Positions 54,197 through 63,447 of a DNA stretch of 64,000 bases are shown piece by piece (the first letter of the stretch is position 1; every line of letters starts with the position of its first letter). The notes beneath the pieces are model-generated. The model did no database searches. It saw only the letters and a list, made by a program, of their open reading frames with translations, and had not been told where the DNA came from. A program made the position numbers and the translations under genes. Origin of the DNA: an uncultured Lachnospiraceae bacterium (GTDB taxonomy: Bacteria > Bacillota > Clostridia > Lachnospirales > Lachnospiraceae); the NCBI GenBank assembly GCA_910578175.1, contig CAJTPF010000014.1, forward strand, positions 1 to 64,000. Direction: 5' to 3'.

Positions 54197-54759
54197 ATAA
54201 AAAAAATAATATCCGTTTAACCGGAAAAATGACAAGGAAAATAGTATATCTGGGGATTCTGATATTAATGACAGGGGCCGCCGGCATAAGCGGATGCAGC
54301 AAAGGCGGAAACAAAGGAGGAACCGGCAGATCGTCATTGAGGGCAGAAGCGGTTTATGACAGTGTGCCGGAGGATTCGCAACTGGATGAGATATTGAAGA
54401 AACTGACAGAAAATAATATTTTTGAAGGCGAAATGGCAAAAGTAAGTCCGGCAGCAGTTATGGAGTCTTACGGATTAAATGAAACGAATGACGGTACGGA
54501 AATTTATGTTTCTTATATGAGTACGGCGGCAAAAGCGGATGAAATTACCATAATTAAGACCGGTAATCTGGAAGAGGCAGAATCTTTTGCCGAACAATAT
54601 ATCAGTAAACGAAAAAAAAGTTTTGAAAGTTATAAGGCGGAAGAAGTAAAAAAACTGGACGATTATCTGACGGTAGCCTATGGAACTGACAGCGGGATTT
54701 ATATTCTGTGCGTCTGTAGCGATAAAAAAGCCGCATTTGCTTTGATAGAGGCGAAATAG
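54193..54759 (+). CDS. DUF4358-type lipoprotein
   Basis: 188 residues. Signal peptide with lipobox (IVYLGILILMTGAAGISGC, Cys at about 35) followed by a Gly/Lys/Ser-rich tether, then a domain with AKVSPAAVMESYGLNETNDG, EITIIKTGNLEEAESFAEQY and YGTDSGIYILCVCSDKKAA, which fits DUF4358, an envelope-associated domain of Clostridia. Start overlaps the acetyltransferase stop (ATGA), so it is translationally coupled. Confidence 0.85.
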   Translation: MNKKNNIRLTGKMTRKIVYLGILILMTGAAGISGCSKGGNKGGTGRSSLRAEAVYDSVPEDSQLDEILKKLTENNIFEGEMAKVSPAAVMESYGLNETNDGTEIYVSYMSTAAKADEITIIKTGNLEEAESFAEQYISKRKKSFESYKAEEVKKLDDYLTVAYGTDSGIYILCVCSDKKAAFALIEAK

Positions 54760-54764
54760 ACATA

Positions 54765-55514
54765 TTACGTCCAACCGCCGTCCAATGTTATGATCTGTCC
54801 GGTCAGATAAGGAGTGGAAACCGTAATGCTGTAAATAAGTTCAGCCGTTTCAGCAGCAGTTCCCATTCTTCCGGAAGGAATCTCATATTCCAGTTGCTGT
54901 CGTTCTTCAGGGGACAGACGGGAATTCATTTCAGTATCTATGGCACCGCAGGCTATAGCATTTACGCTAATGCCGGAAGGTGCCAGTTCTTTTGCCAGGG
55001 CTTTGGTAAAAGCGTTCACACCTCCTTTGGAAGCTGAATAGGCAACTTCACAGGCAGCGCCTGTATTTCCCCAGACCGAAGAAATGTTTATGATATGACC
55101 GCTTTGCCGGGCGATCATTTGCGGGATAAATGTTTTACATATATAAAAACAGGAAGAAAGGTTTGTATGGATAACCTGTTCCCAGTCTCTGATTCCGGTG
55201 TCCTGCAGAAGACCGAAAAAGCTGATTCCTGCGTTATTGATGATGGTGGAAACGGAAACCTGCATTTCCTGGAGCTGCTGTTTTAACAGAAGAACAGAAT
55301 CGTAATCAGATACATCCGTCAGAAAGGAAAGACATTTCACTCCGGCCTGTTCGGCAGCGGCCTTCACCTCATTTAATTTTTCGATATTGTGTCTGGATAA
55401 AATAATAAGGTCATATCCGTGAGAGGCAAAAGTAAGGGCGGTTTCTTTGCCGATTCCCCGGGATGCGCCTGTTACAAGTACATAATCATTAGAAGCTGCC
55501 GGTTTGTTTTTCAT
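54765..55514 (-). CDS. SDR-family oxidoreductase, YmfI/FabG-like
   Basis: 249 residues. NAD(P) motif VLVTGASRGIGKETA, NNAGISFFG, catalytic Ser in NISSVWG and Tyr-Lys in YSASKGG, C-terminal LTGQIITLDGGW. The sequence is closest in feel to YmfI, the 5-aminopentanone reductase acting on EF-P, but FabG-type activity is equally possible. Start uncertain among ATG 55532, 55526 and 55514. Ends six bases from the converging lipoprotein gene. Confidence 0.88.
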   Translation of the reverse strand: MKNKPAASNDYVLVTGASRGIGKETALTFASHGYDLIILSRHNIEKLNEVKAAAEQAGVKCLSFLTDVSDYDSVLLLKQQLQEMQVSVSTIINNAGISFFGLLQDTGIRDWEQVIHTNLSSCFYICKTFIPQMIARQSGHIINISSVWGNTGAACEVAYSASKGGVNAFTKALAKELAPSGISVNAIACGAIDTEMNSRLSPEERQQLEYEIPSGRMGTAAETAELIYSITVSTPYLTGQIITLDGGWT

Positions 55515-55708
55515 GATATTTCTCATCCTCATTTCTGTATAATGTGCTATTATAGTATGTTTATTTTATCATATTTTGTGAAAAATATATCCAGATTTTG
55601 TAAAAATATTAAACTTCATTGACAAAGACTGGATGCAGTGGTAAAATGTAAAAAGATTTTAATAATTTTGTAACATATACCATAGAAAATATAGAAAGGG
55701 CGGTAATT

Positions 55709-57085
55709 GTGAAAAGAAAAGATGTAAGCATTATTGTCGGTTGTGCGGTAATCGCAGCAGCAATTGGTTGTACGACCATTAATGCACAGAATAAGACAAA
55801 TGAACTTTCCGTTAATATTCCGAATGCGGGAATTGCAAGTGTACTTGAGAATTATAACACAGAGTCAGATGGGCAGAAAGCCGAACTGAGCGCGCTGATA
55901 ACACAGACTGTGATGGCGGCAGAAAATACTGCACCAGAGCAGAAGGATAATATAGATACTCAGACATCATCCGCAGAGACGACTGATACGGCGACAGAGC
56001 CGCAGACAACAGTACCCGAAACAGAGCCGGTTACGGAAGAGCCGACGACGGAAGCTCCGTCATTTTATGACACCATAGCCATGTCTCAGGTAGATAATTA
56101 TGTAAATGTCAGATCCTTACCGAGTACCGATGGTGAGATTTTAGGTAAGATATATAATAACTGTGCGGCAACCATTATAGAGACGGTTGGGGATTGGTAT
56201 AAGATTGAATCCGGTAATGTACAGGGATATATCAAAGCAGAATATTTTGTTACCGGAGATGCGGCGGAAGCAGTTGCTATGGCATGCAGGAATGTTTTTG
56301 CCACGGTTACGACAGAGGTATTAAATGTAAGAGCCGGTCAGGGCACCGATACGGAACTGCTGACTCAGATACCGTATGGCGAAAAGTTTGATGTAATACA
56401 ATATGGCGATGGCTGGGTATATCTGGATATTGACGGTGACGTTCAGGGCTGGGTATCCATGGATTATGTAGATATATCAGTACATTTTAACACAGCTGTT
56501 ACCCTGGAAGAGGAGCAGGCAAAACTGGAAGAAGAAGCCAGACGTGCCCGTGAAGCGGAAGAAGCGGCCAGAATCGCAGAAGAAGCCAGACGTGCGGAAC
56601 AGGCGGCCGCAGCAGAACGAGACAGACAGGCGGCTGAAGCCCGGCGTGCGCAGCAGAACGAGGCAGCCCGTGAAGCACAGCAGGCATATGAAAACACGGT
56701 AAATGAATCGGATTCCGCCTCAGCAATGCGAAATGCAGTTGTAGCTTACGCATTGCAATACGTAGGATATCCTTACAGGTATGGTGGTACAAGTCTTACA
56801 AACGGTACAGACTGTTCAGGATTTACACTTTCCGTATATGCGCATTTTGGATATGGTCTGAACCGGGTATCTTCGGATCAGGCGTATAACGGAGTTGAGG
56901 TATCTATTGATTCATTGCTCCCGGGAGACTTGCTGTTTTATTCCAACGGCGGAAGAGGGATCGGACATGTGGCATTATATATCGGTAATGGACAGGTTGT
57001 TCATGCCAGTACTCCGGCCACGGGAATCAAAATATCCGATTATATGTATCGGACTCCTATAACTGCCAGAAGAATCATTAACTAA
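55709..57085 (+). CDS. Secreted SH3-NlpC/P60 cell wall hydrolase
   Basis: 458 residues. N-terminal signal segment (VSIIVGCAVIAAAIGCTTIN), a Thr/Glu/Pro linker, two SH3b domains (QVDNYVNVRSLPSTDGEILG and TEVLNVRAGQGTDTELLTQI), an Ala/Glu/Arg-rich helix (about 270-330), and an NlpC/P60 domain with catalytic Cys in NGTDCSGFTLSVY and His in GRGIGHVALYIGNGQVVHAS. Expected to cut peptidoglycan stem peptides. Begins with GTG at 55709 after GGGCGG; the site is modest. Confidence 0.94.
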   Translation: MKRKDVSIIVGCAVIAAAIGCTTINAQNKTNELSVNIPNAGIASVLENYNTESDGQKAELSALITQTVMAAENTAPEQKDNIDTQTSSAETTDTATEPQTTVPETEPVTEEPTTEAPSFYDTIAMSQVDNYVNVRSLPSTDGEILGKIYNNCAATIIETVGDWYKIESGNVQGYIKAEYFVTGDAAEAVAMACRNVFATVTTEVLNVRAGQGTDTELLTQIPYGEKFDVIQYGDGWVYLDIDGDVQGWVSMDYVDISVHFNTAVTLEEEQAKLEEEARRAREAEEAARIAEEARRAEQAAAAERDRQAAEARRAQQNEAAREAQQAYENTVNESDSASAMRNAVVAYALQYVGYPYRYGGTSLTNGTDCSGFTLSVYAHFGYGLNRVSSDQAYNGVEVSIDSLLPGDLLFYSNGGRGIGHVALYIGNGQVVHASTPATGIKISDYMYRTPITARRIIN

Positions 57086-57097
57086 ATAAAAATAAGA

Positions 57098-57133
57098 AAG
57101 GTTCTTTAAGTCGGATCCGACTTAAAGAACCTT
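57098..57133. terminator. Perfect 36-base palindromic terminator
   Basis: AAGGTTCTTTAAGTCGGA and its exact reverse complement form an 18-bp-arm palindrome between the converging NlpC/P60 and XRE genes, flanked by A-rich and T-rich sequence, so it should stop transcription from both sides. Confidence 0.85.
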
Positions 57134-57136
57134 ATT

Positions 57137-57652
57137 TTAGTTTTCGGCAGTTTCACTTTTCTTAAAGCGCTTTGGAATATTTTTTTCTGCCCAGATTTTC
57201 AGGGACTGCGCATTGCTGGAAATACGGTCAAGGGCTTTCAGCACGTCTTCAAAATCTTCTTCCTCTTCCGGTGCGATTCTTCCGTCTTCTGCAATATCAA
57301 TTAATTTTGATTTCAAGGCCGAAACATTCTCGATGGAACCCAGTACCTGAAGGGTGAGCCTGTCAAAGTCACTGGTTATATCCAGTTTTCCCATCGTACA
57401 TTTACCGAGGGAACATTCCATGGAACAGAACAGATGGCATAATTCCGGCGCCTGATATACTTCTGACATACGTATCACTTCTTCCGGATAAGGAGTGGTA
57501 GAACCCAGTTCGATCCTGGCAAGTCTGGTACGGTCTATATTGATTAATTCTGCGGCATTTTCCCGGCTGGATAAGCCGGGATTTCTCTGCGAAGCATTAT
57601 AACGGGCTACATAAAAAATATTATCTGCAGCCTTGGTAGCCTTTTTTCCCAT
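57137..57652 (-). CDS. XRE-type helix-turn-helix protein
   Basis: 171 residues. HTH region ENAAELINIDRTRLARIELG at about 28-47, followed by a Cys-containing stretch ELCHLFCSMECSLGKC that could bind a metal, then an acidic helical C-terminus (DGRIAPEEEEDFEDVLKALD). The four-cysteine segment is unusual for a plain phage-type repressor. It may regulate nearby envelope genes, which is a guess. AGGTTTTACAATG-like region upstream. Confidence 0.85.
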   Translation of the reverse strand: MGKKATKAADNIFYVARYNASQRNPGLSSRENAAELINIDRTRLARIELGSTTPYPEEVIRMSEVYQAPELCHLFCSMECSLGKCTMGKLDITSDFDRLTLQVLGSIENVSALKSKLIDIAEDGRIAPEEEEDFEDVLKALDRISSNAQSLKIWAEKNIPKRFKKSETAEN

Positions 57653-57849
57653 TGTAAAACCTCCGTTAAACTGTAACTCAATATGCTGCTACCAGTATAG
57701 AACAAAATGACATTAAAGTAAAGAGGGATAAAGTGCGAAGGGATCCAATCTGCCTTCCACTTTGCCTTCACCGGACAAAAAATATAAAATGAAAACTCGG
57801 CAATTCCCGGGCTAAAAAAGTAAAAATAACGTTATTGACTTTTCTTCAT

Positions 57850-58059
57850 TTATCCATACTGCACAAAAACCAATTGAAATAATACATTAATATATCCTCC
57901 AAATTTGATAAATACACTATTTTCCTGTGGATAACTTTTAAAGGATTCCACGTATTTTTTACGTTTTAAATCTACTTTATTAAGTTATCCACGAAGTTAT
58001 CCACTTTATCCACAAAAAATGTGAAGTACATAAGTAGTAATTTGGAAAAGTTATCCACA
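57850..58059. repeat. Cluster of six DnaA-box-like nonamers
   Basis: TTATCCACA matches: 57850-57858 (TTATCCATA), 57926-57934 (perfect, minus strand), 57985-57993 (TTATCCACG), 57997-58005 (TTATCCACT), 58006-58014 (perfect) and 58051-58059 (perfect). Three are perfect and three have one mismatch, all within 210 bases. Could regulate hpf, titrate DnaA, or be an origin-like site. Confidence 0.8.
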
Positions 58060-58136
58060 AACATGCGTTTTGTTAGAATCTTATAAATCGATAGAATTTT
58101 GTCAAAACTGCTTGACAAAAAGCCCCCCCTTTTTTC

Positions 58137-58164
58137 TTGAAATAATCTGTAATTATGGTATAAT
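58137..58164 (+). promoter_or_regulatory. Promoter of hpf
   Basis: TTGAAA at 58137-58142 and TATAAT at 58159-58164 with a 16-base spacer; the leader to hpf is about 145 bases. The nearest DnaA box lies about 80 bases upstream of the -35 box. Confidence 0.7.
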
Positions 58165-58314
58165 GGATACATGAATAAATTGTTTTAGAAGGTTCAGTTT
58201 ATTTATGCAATGGGGAAATCTTATTTTCGCAGTTGCCCCGGGAAATATATACCGGTGTCTGTGGGACAGGCATTGGCGTTGATTTCTCAATAAAGGGAAA
58301 AGGAGATGGACAGC

Positions 58315-58842
58315 ATGAGATTCGTAATCACAGGAAGAAACATTGATGTTACAGAGGGATTAAGAGCAGCAGTACAGGAGAAGATTGGTAAATTAGAGCG
58401 CTATTTCAGTCCTGATACGGAAGCGATCGTTACGCTCAGTGTAGAGAAGGACAGACAGAAGATAGAGGTTACCATTCCTGTCAAGGGAAATATAATCCGA
58501 TCCGAACAGGTGAGCAGTGATATGTATGTATCAATTGACCTTGTAGAAGAAATTATCGAGAGACAGTTAAAAAAATATAAGAATAAAATAATTGAGAAAC
58601 AGCAGGCAAGAGAAGTTTTCAGTAATGAGTACATTGAGAAGGATTATGATGAAGACGATACCGTAAAGATCATCAGAACCAAGAAATTCGGAATCAAGCC
58701 GATGGATCCGGAAGAAGCATGTATTCAGATGGAACTGCTGGGACATAATTTTTATGTATTTTCCAACTCAGAAACAGACGAAGTGAATGTGGTATATAAG
58801 AGAAAAGGAAATACATACGGCTTAATTGAGCCGGAGTTCTAA
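58315..58842 (+). CDS. hpf: Ribosome hibernation promoting factor, long form
   Basis: 175 residues, the long HPF that forms inactive 100S ribosome dimers. N-terminal S30AE domain FVITGRNIDVTEGLRAAVQE and the C-terminal dimerisation domain KKFGIKPMDPEEACIQMELL with FYVFSNSETDEVNVVYKRKG. ATG 58315 lies nine bases behind AAAGGAG; the ATG at 58306 is too close to it. Followed by a terminator. Confidence 0.95.
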   Translation: MRFVITGRNIDVTEGLRAAVQEKIGKLERYFSPDTEAIVTLSVEKDRQKIEVTIPVKGNIIRSEQVSSDMYVSIDLVEEIIERQLKKYKNKIIEKQQAREVFSNEYIEKDYDEDDTVKIIRTKKFGIKPMDPEEACIQMELLGHNFYVFSNSETDEVNVVYKRKGNTYGLIEPEF

Positions 58843-58872
58843 AAACGGCTGGACAACCATATTTAAGATATC

Positions 58873-58907
58873 AGGGTAATGCATGATTTCATGCATTACC
58901 CTTTTTG
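58873..58907 (+). terminator. Intrinsic terminator after hpf
   Basis: AGGGTAATGCATGA and TCATGCATTACCCT form a perfect 14-bp stem with a two-base loop, followed by TTTTT. Confidence 0.9.
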
Positions 58908-59085
58908 TTTCTGGAAGATAAAATGTTTTGTCAAAGCGGCTTTAGACTTGAATAATTGAAGAAAGGGTGTTACAATAACATCTATATGTAAACTATTAAA
59001 TTGGACAGTTTTATCCTGAAGATAAGGATGTAGTTCTGAATTGATAGACATAAAATAAACTATAACCAGATATAGGAGATAAGTA

Positions 59086-61656
59086 ATGGGCTTAGCATCT
59101 AAAATTTTTGGAACACATAGTGAAAGAGAGATAAAGAGAATTCAGCCGATCGTGGCAAAAATTGTTAATTTAAGGGAACAGATGACCGGATTATCGGATG
59201 AAGGATTAAAAGATAAGACCAAGGAATTTAAAAAGCGGCTGACAGACGGTGAAACTTTGGATGATTTACTGCCGGAGGCATTTGCGGTTGTCAGGGAAGC
59301 GGCGAGAAGAGTATTAAATACAGAGCATTATGAAGTACAGCTTATGGGAGGGATCATTCTTCATCAGGGAAGGATTGCGGAAATGAAGACCGGTGAAGGT
59401 AAAACGCAGACCTGTCTGCTTCCTGCATATCTGAATGCACTGGAAGGAAAAGGAGTGCATGTAGTAACGGTAAATGATTATCTGGCACACCGTGATGCCG
59501 AATGGATGGGACAGGTACATAGATTCCTGGGATTAACGGTGGGTGTTGTGTTGAACAGCATGGATAACGATGAAAGACGGGAAGCCTATAACTGTGATAT
59601 CACATATATTACGAATAACGAATTGGGATTTGACTATTTAAGAGACAACATGGTAATCTATAAAGAGCAGCTTGTACAGAGAGGACTGCACTTTGCTATT
59701 GTGGATGAGGTTGACTCGGTGCTGATCGATGAGGCGAGAACACCGCTGATCATTTCGGGACAGAGCGGAAAGTCTACAAAACTTTATGAAATGTGCGATA
59801 TACTGGCCAGACAACTGGTAAAGGGATCCGAAAGCGGCGAACTTACCAAGATGGCGGCCATTATGAAAGAAGAGATAGAAGAAAGCGGAGACTTCATTGT
59901 CAATGAGAAGGACAAAGTGGTAAACCTGACGGCTGAAGGTGTTAAAAAGGTTGAACAGTTCTTCCATATTGAAAATCTGGCAGATCCCGAAAATCTTGAG
60001 ATCCAGCATAACATCATACTGGCATTGAGGGCGCACAACCTTATGTTCCGCGACCAGGATTATGTGGTAAAAGATGACCAGGTATTGATCGTAGATGAAT
60101 TTACCGGACGTATCATGCCGGGCAGACGCTATTCCGACGGCCTTCATCAGGCCATTGAAGCCAAAGAACACGTTAAGGTAAAGAGAGAAAGCAAGACTCT
60201 GGCAACTATCACGTTCCAGAATTTCTTTAATAAGTATGAGAAAAAAGCCGGCATGACCGGTACCGCACTGACGGAGGAAATGGAATTCAGGAATATTTAC
60301 GGAATGGACGTTGTTGAAATACCTACGCACCGGCCGATTGCCAGAATGGATCTGCAGGATTCGGTTTATAAGACCAGAAAGGGCAAATTAAAAGCGATCG
60401 TAAGAGAGATAGCCCGGGCCCATGCATCGGGTCAGCCGATTCTGGTGGGTACCATAACCATAGAGGCATCCGAAGAACTAAGCGCGATGTTAAAAAGAGA
60501 GGGAATCCCGCATAAAGTGTTAAATGCCAAGTTCCATGAACTGGAGGCGGAAATCGTAGCGGAAGCCGGTAAGCATGGAGCTGTTACCATTGCCACCAAT
60601 ATGGCAGGTCGTGGTACGGATATTAAGCTGGACGATGAGGCCCGTGCTGCCGGCGGTCTGAAGATCATCGGTACGGAGCGTCATGAATCCCGGCGTATTG
60701 ACAATCAGCTCCGCGGTCGTTCCGGCCGTCAGGGTGATGTGGGTGAATCCAGGTTTTTCATTTCGCTGGAAGACGATCTCATGCGTTTATTCGGTTCGGA
60801 GAGGATGATGTCTATTTTCGGTGCAATGGGTCTTGAAGAAGATGATCCGATTGAGCATAAGCTGTTATCCAATACCATTGAAAAGGCGCAGAAGAAAATA
60901 GAAGGAAATAACTATGGTATCAGAAAGAATCTGTTGGAATACGATCAGGTAATGAACGAACAGAGAGAGATCATCTATGGGGAAAGAAGACGTGTTCTGG
61001 ATGGTGAGAACATGAGGGATTCCATATATAAGATGATTACGGATACCGTGGATAATATTGTGGATGTCTGTATATCGGAAGACCAGAGTCCGGCTGAATG
61101 GGACATGCTGGAACTGAACCAGCTTCTGTTGCCTATTTTTCCGATTGAGCCGGTGAGCCTGAGCGGAGAACAGCAGGAAAAATTTAAAAAAGCAGATTTG
61201 AAGCAAATGCTGAAAGAAACGGCAGTAAAGCTGTATGAGGCAAAAGAAGCGGAGTTTCCGCAGCCGGAACAGGTCAGGGAACTGGAACGTGTCATTCTTC
61301 TGAAAGTGATTGACAGGAAATGGATGGATCATATTGATGATATGGACCAGTTAAGGCAGGGAATCGGTCTTCAGGCTTACGGACAGAGAGACCCGCTTGT
61401 GGAATACAAGATGAGCGGATATGATATGTTTGATGCCATGACCGCCGCCATACGGGAAGACACTGTAAAACTTCTGCTACATGTCAGAGTGGAACAGAAG
61501 GTGGAGAGAGAACAGGTTGCGAAAGTAACAGGAACCAATAAAGATGATTCTGCCGTAAGAGGACCAAAGAGAAGAGAATCGGAAAAAGTTTATCCGAATG
61601 CTCCGTGTCCATGCGGAAGCGGAAAAAAATATAAGCAATGTTGCGGAAGGAAGTGA
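59086..61656 (+). CDS. secA: Preprotein translocase ATPase SecA
   Basis: Motor that drives preproteins through SecYEG, 856 residues. Walker A region MKTGEGKTQTCLLPAYLNAL, DEVDSVLIDEARTPLIISGQ, the preprotein cross-linking domain, NMAGRGTDIKLDDEARAAGG, GRSGRQGDVGESRFFISLED, and the zinc-binding SEC-C tail APCPCGSGKKYKQCCGRK at the C-terminus. Followed after five bases by prfB, the usual order in Firmicutes. Confidence 0.98.
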   Translation: MGLASKIFGTHSEREIKRIQPIVAKIVNLREQMTGLSDEGLKDKTKEFKKRLTDGETLDDLLPEAFAVVREAARRVLNTEHYEVQLMGGIILHQGRIAEMKTGEGKTQTCLLPAYLNALEGKGVHVVTVNDYLAHRDAEWMGQVHRFLGLTVGVVLNSMDNDERREAYNCDITYITNNELGFDYLRDNMVIYKEQLVQRGLHFAIVDEVDSVLIDEARTPLIISGQSGKSTKLYEMCDILARQLVKGSESGELTKMAAIMKEEIEESGDFIVNEKDKVVNLTAEGVKKVEQFFHIENLADPENLEIQHNIILALRAHNLMFRDQDYVVKDDQVLIVDEFTGRIMPGRRYSDGLHQAIEAKEHVKVKRESKTLATITFQNFFNKYEKKAGMTGTALTEEMEFRNIYGMDVVEIPTHRPIARMDLQDSVYKTRKGKLKAIVREIARAHASGQPILVGTITIEASEELSAMLKREGIPHKVLNAKFHELEAEIVAEAGKHGAVTIATNMAGRGTDIKLDDEARAAGGLKIIGTERHESRRIDNQLRGRSGRQGDVGESRFFISLEDDLMRLFGSERMMSIFGAMGLEEDDPIEHKLLSNTIEKAQKKIEGNNYGIRKNLLEYDQVMNEQREIIYGERRRVLDGENMRDSIYKMITDTVDNIVDVCISEDQSPAEWDMLELNQLLLPIFPIEPVSLSGEQQEKFKKADLKQMLKETAVKLYEAKEAEFPQPEQVRELERVILLKVIDRKWMDHIDDMDQLRQGIGLQAYGQRDPLVEYKMSGYDMFDAMTAAIREDTVKLLLHVRVEQKVEREQVAKVTGTNKDDSAVRGPKRRESEKVYPNAPCPCGSGKKYKQCCGRK

Positions 61657-61661
61657 TAAGC

Positions 61662-62778
61662 GTGGTTGAATTAGATCAGTTTAAATACAATCTGTCCCGG
61701 TATACGGAACCGCTTAAGGAATTGAGGGATTCACTTTGACCTGGCAAATAAACAGGACAGGATCATTGAAATAGAAAGAAATTTAGAATCGCCGGATATC
61801 TGGAACGAGCCGGAGAAGGCCCGGGTGTTTGTTGGGGAATTAAAGAGATTAAAAGACGTTATAGAGAAGTTTGGCAGTCTTGAAAGCCAGTATGAGGATA
61901 TTGAGACACTGATACAGATGGGATATGAAGAAAATGATGAAAGTATACTGGATGAAATCACAGCCATGATGAATGATTTTTCTGCGTCCTTCGAAACATT
62001 AAAAGTAAGTACGCTGCTTTCCGGAGATTATGACAGAAATAACGCGATACTAACGCTTCATGCAGGGGCAGGAGGTACGGAATCCTGTGACTGGACCGGT
62101 ATGTTATCCCGTATGTATCAGAGATTTGCGGATAAGATGGGATTTTCCGTGGAAATTCTGGATTTTCTGGATGGAGATGAAGCAGGGTTAAAGTCGGTTA
62201 CTCTTCAGATCAATGGTGAAAACGCATACGGATATCTGAAATCCGAAAAAGGAGTTCACCGTTTGGTGCGGATCTCGCCTTTTAATGCAGCAGGAAAACG
62301 ACAGACATCTTTTGCCTCCTGTGATGTCATGCCGGAGATTGAAGATGACATCGATATTGAGATTAACGATGATGAGCTTAGAATCGATACCTATCGAAGC
62401 AGCGGCGCAGGCGGACAGCATATTAATAAAACCTCTTCGGCAATCCGGATCACCCATATTCCTACCGGGATTGTCGTTCAGTGTCAGAATGAACGTTCGC
62501 AGTTTCAGAATAAAGACAAGGCTATGCAGATGCTGAAGGCAAAACTGTATTTATTAAAAAAAGCAGAAAATGCAGAGAAGGTTTCGGATATACGCGGAGA
62601 AGTAAAAGATATTAATTTTGGCAATCAGATTCGTTCTTATGTTATGCAGCCCTATACGATGGTAAAAGATCATAGAACCAATTTTGAGAGTGGAAATGTG
62701 TCAGCCGTCCTGGATGGGGAATTAGAACCTTTCATAAGTGCATATCTTAAGTGGTGTAGTCTGAATAAATCGCAGTAA
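61662..62778 (+). CDS. prfB: Peptide chain release factor 2, programmed frameshift
   Basis: Recognises UGA and UAA stops. The first frame starts at GTG 61662 and meets CTT TGA C at 61734-61740; a +1 shift at TGA (61737-61739) continues from 61738 to 62778, giving about 371 residues. The slippery CTTTGAC and an upstream GAGGGA (Shine-Dalgarno-like) are the known autoregulatory signal. RF2 marks: YRSSGAGGQHINKTSSAIRI with the GGQ motif, and KGVHRLVRISPFNAAGKRQT. Reading only the second frame would lose the N-terminus. Confidence 0.97.
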
Positions 62779-62804
62779 AAAGTTGGAAAGGAAAGGTATT
62801 TAGT

Positions 62805-63269
62805 ATGACAGAATTTAAGCCGGTAGTTTTTAAAGTTGGAAATGAATATTATGGAGTGGATATTAATTTAGTCAGAGGAATTGAGAAGATGATACAGGTA
62901 GTGTCGATACCGAATTCCAATCCGAATATTAAAGGAATCATCAATCTGAGAGGTGATGTGATTCCTGTATACAGTCTGCGGGAAAAATTTAATTTAGAGC
63001 CGATGAATGAATCAGAGGAGAACCAGTTTATAATCGTAAAGGTGGATGATATGCTTCTTGCACTTGAAGTAGACAAAGTGGATGAGATACAGAATATATC
63101 GGAGGAAATGATTTTTGATGTTCCCATCATCATTAAATCTAAAGAAACAAAATATGCGGAAAAGATTATTTCCGGTAACGGACGAATTGTCATAATCATA
63201 GATATCTATAATCTGATGTCGGATATGGAAATGCAGGAACTATCGGAAATGGTGCAGGAAATGGCCTAG
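62805..63269 (+). CDS. cheW: CheW-like chemotaxis adaptor
   Basis: 154 residues, one CheW domain: FKVGNEYYGVDINLVRGIEK, NIKGIINLRGDVIPVYSLRE and DDMLLALEVDKVDEIQNISE. No CheA or receptor gene is nearby, so it serves proteins encoded elsewhere or has another scaffold role. Followed by a terminator at 63277-63323. Confidence 0.92.
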   Translation: MTEFKPVVFKVGNEYYGVDINLVRGIEKMIQVVSIPNSNPNIKGIINLRGDVIPVYSLREKFNLEPMNESEENQFIIVKVDDMLLALEVDKVDEIQNISEEMIFDVPIIIKSKETKYAEKIISGNGRIVIIIDIYNLMSDMEMQELSEMVQEMA

Positions 63270-63276
63270 ATGGCGG

Positions 63277-63323
63277 GACTGTTATATTTGCAGGTACAAG
63301 CTGAAAATATAGCAGTCTTTTTT
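63277..63323 (+). terminator. Intrinsic terminator after cheW
   Basis: GACTGTTATATTT (63277-63289) pairs with AAATATAGCAGTC (63305-63317; one G-T pair), followed by TTTTTT. Confidence 0.85.
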
Positions 63324-63447
63324 ATATTGAAGTTGTGCTTGCACATTTTCTTTTATTGTGATAAAATTCTTTGCATGGAAAACAACTGTGTTTGTCAGAC
63401 ATACATATGAAACACACATACAAATAATGAAGAAAGGTTATGGAAAC

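Larger units (their letters stand above)
57653..58314. other. Intergenic region with DnaA-box cluster and hpf promoter
   Basis: 660 bases without a supported gene. It holds six DnaA-box-like nonamers at 57850-58059, an A/T-rich part around 57860-57990, a C8 run with T6 after it at about 58123-58136, and a promoter before hpf. A minus-strand frame at 57972-58172 is an artefact of the repeated TTATCCAC motif. Confidence 0.7.

Noticed and set aside
57850..58059. CRISPR-like repeat array reading of the TTATCCAC repeats
   Set aside because: Repeats are nine bases, irregularly spaced and on both strands; they match DnaA boxes, and no cas gene is present.
57972..58172. Minus-strand 66-codon frame
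   Set aside because: Its repeated VDN/VDK residues come from the DnaA-box repeats; it has no ribosome binding site.
57653..58314. Main chromosomal origin at the DnaA-box cluster
   Set aside because: dnaA, dnaN and rpmH are absent and gene strand does not switch here; kept only as a DnaA-box cluster of unknown role.
59638..60330. 230-codon minus-strand frame inside secA
   Set aside because: Antisense shadow of secA with no start signal or recognisable protein.
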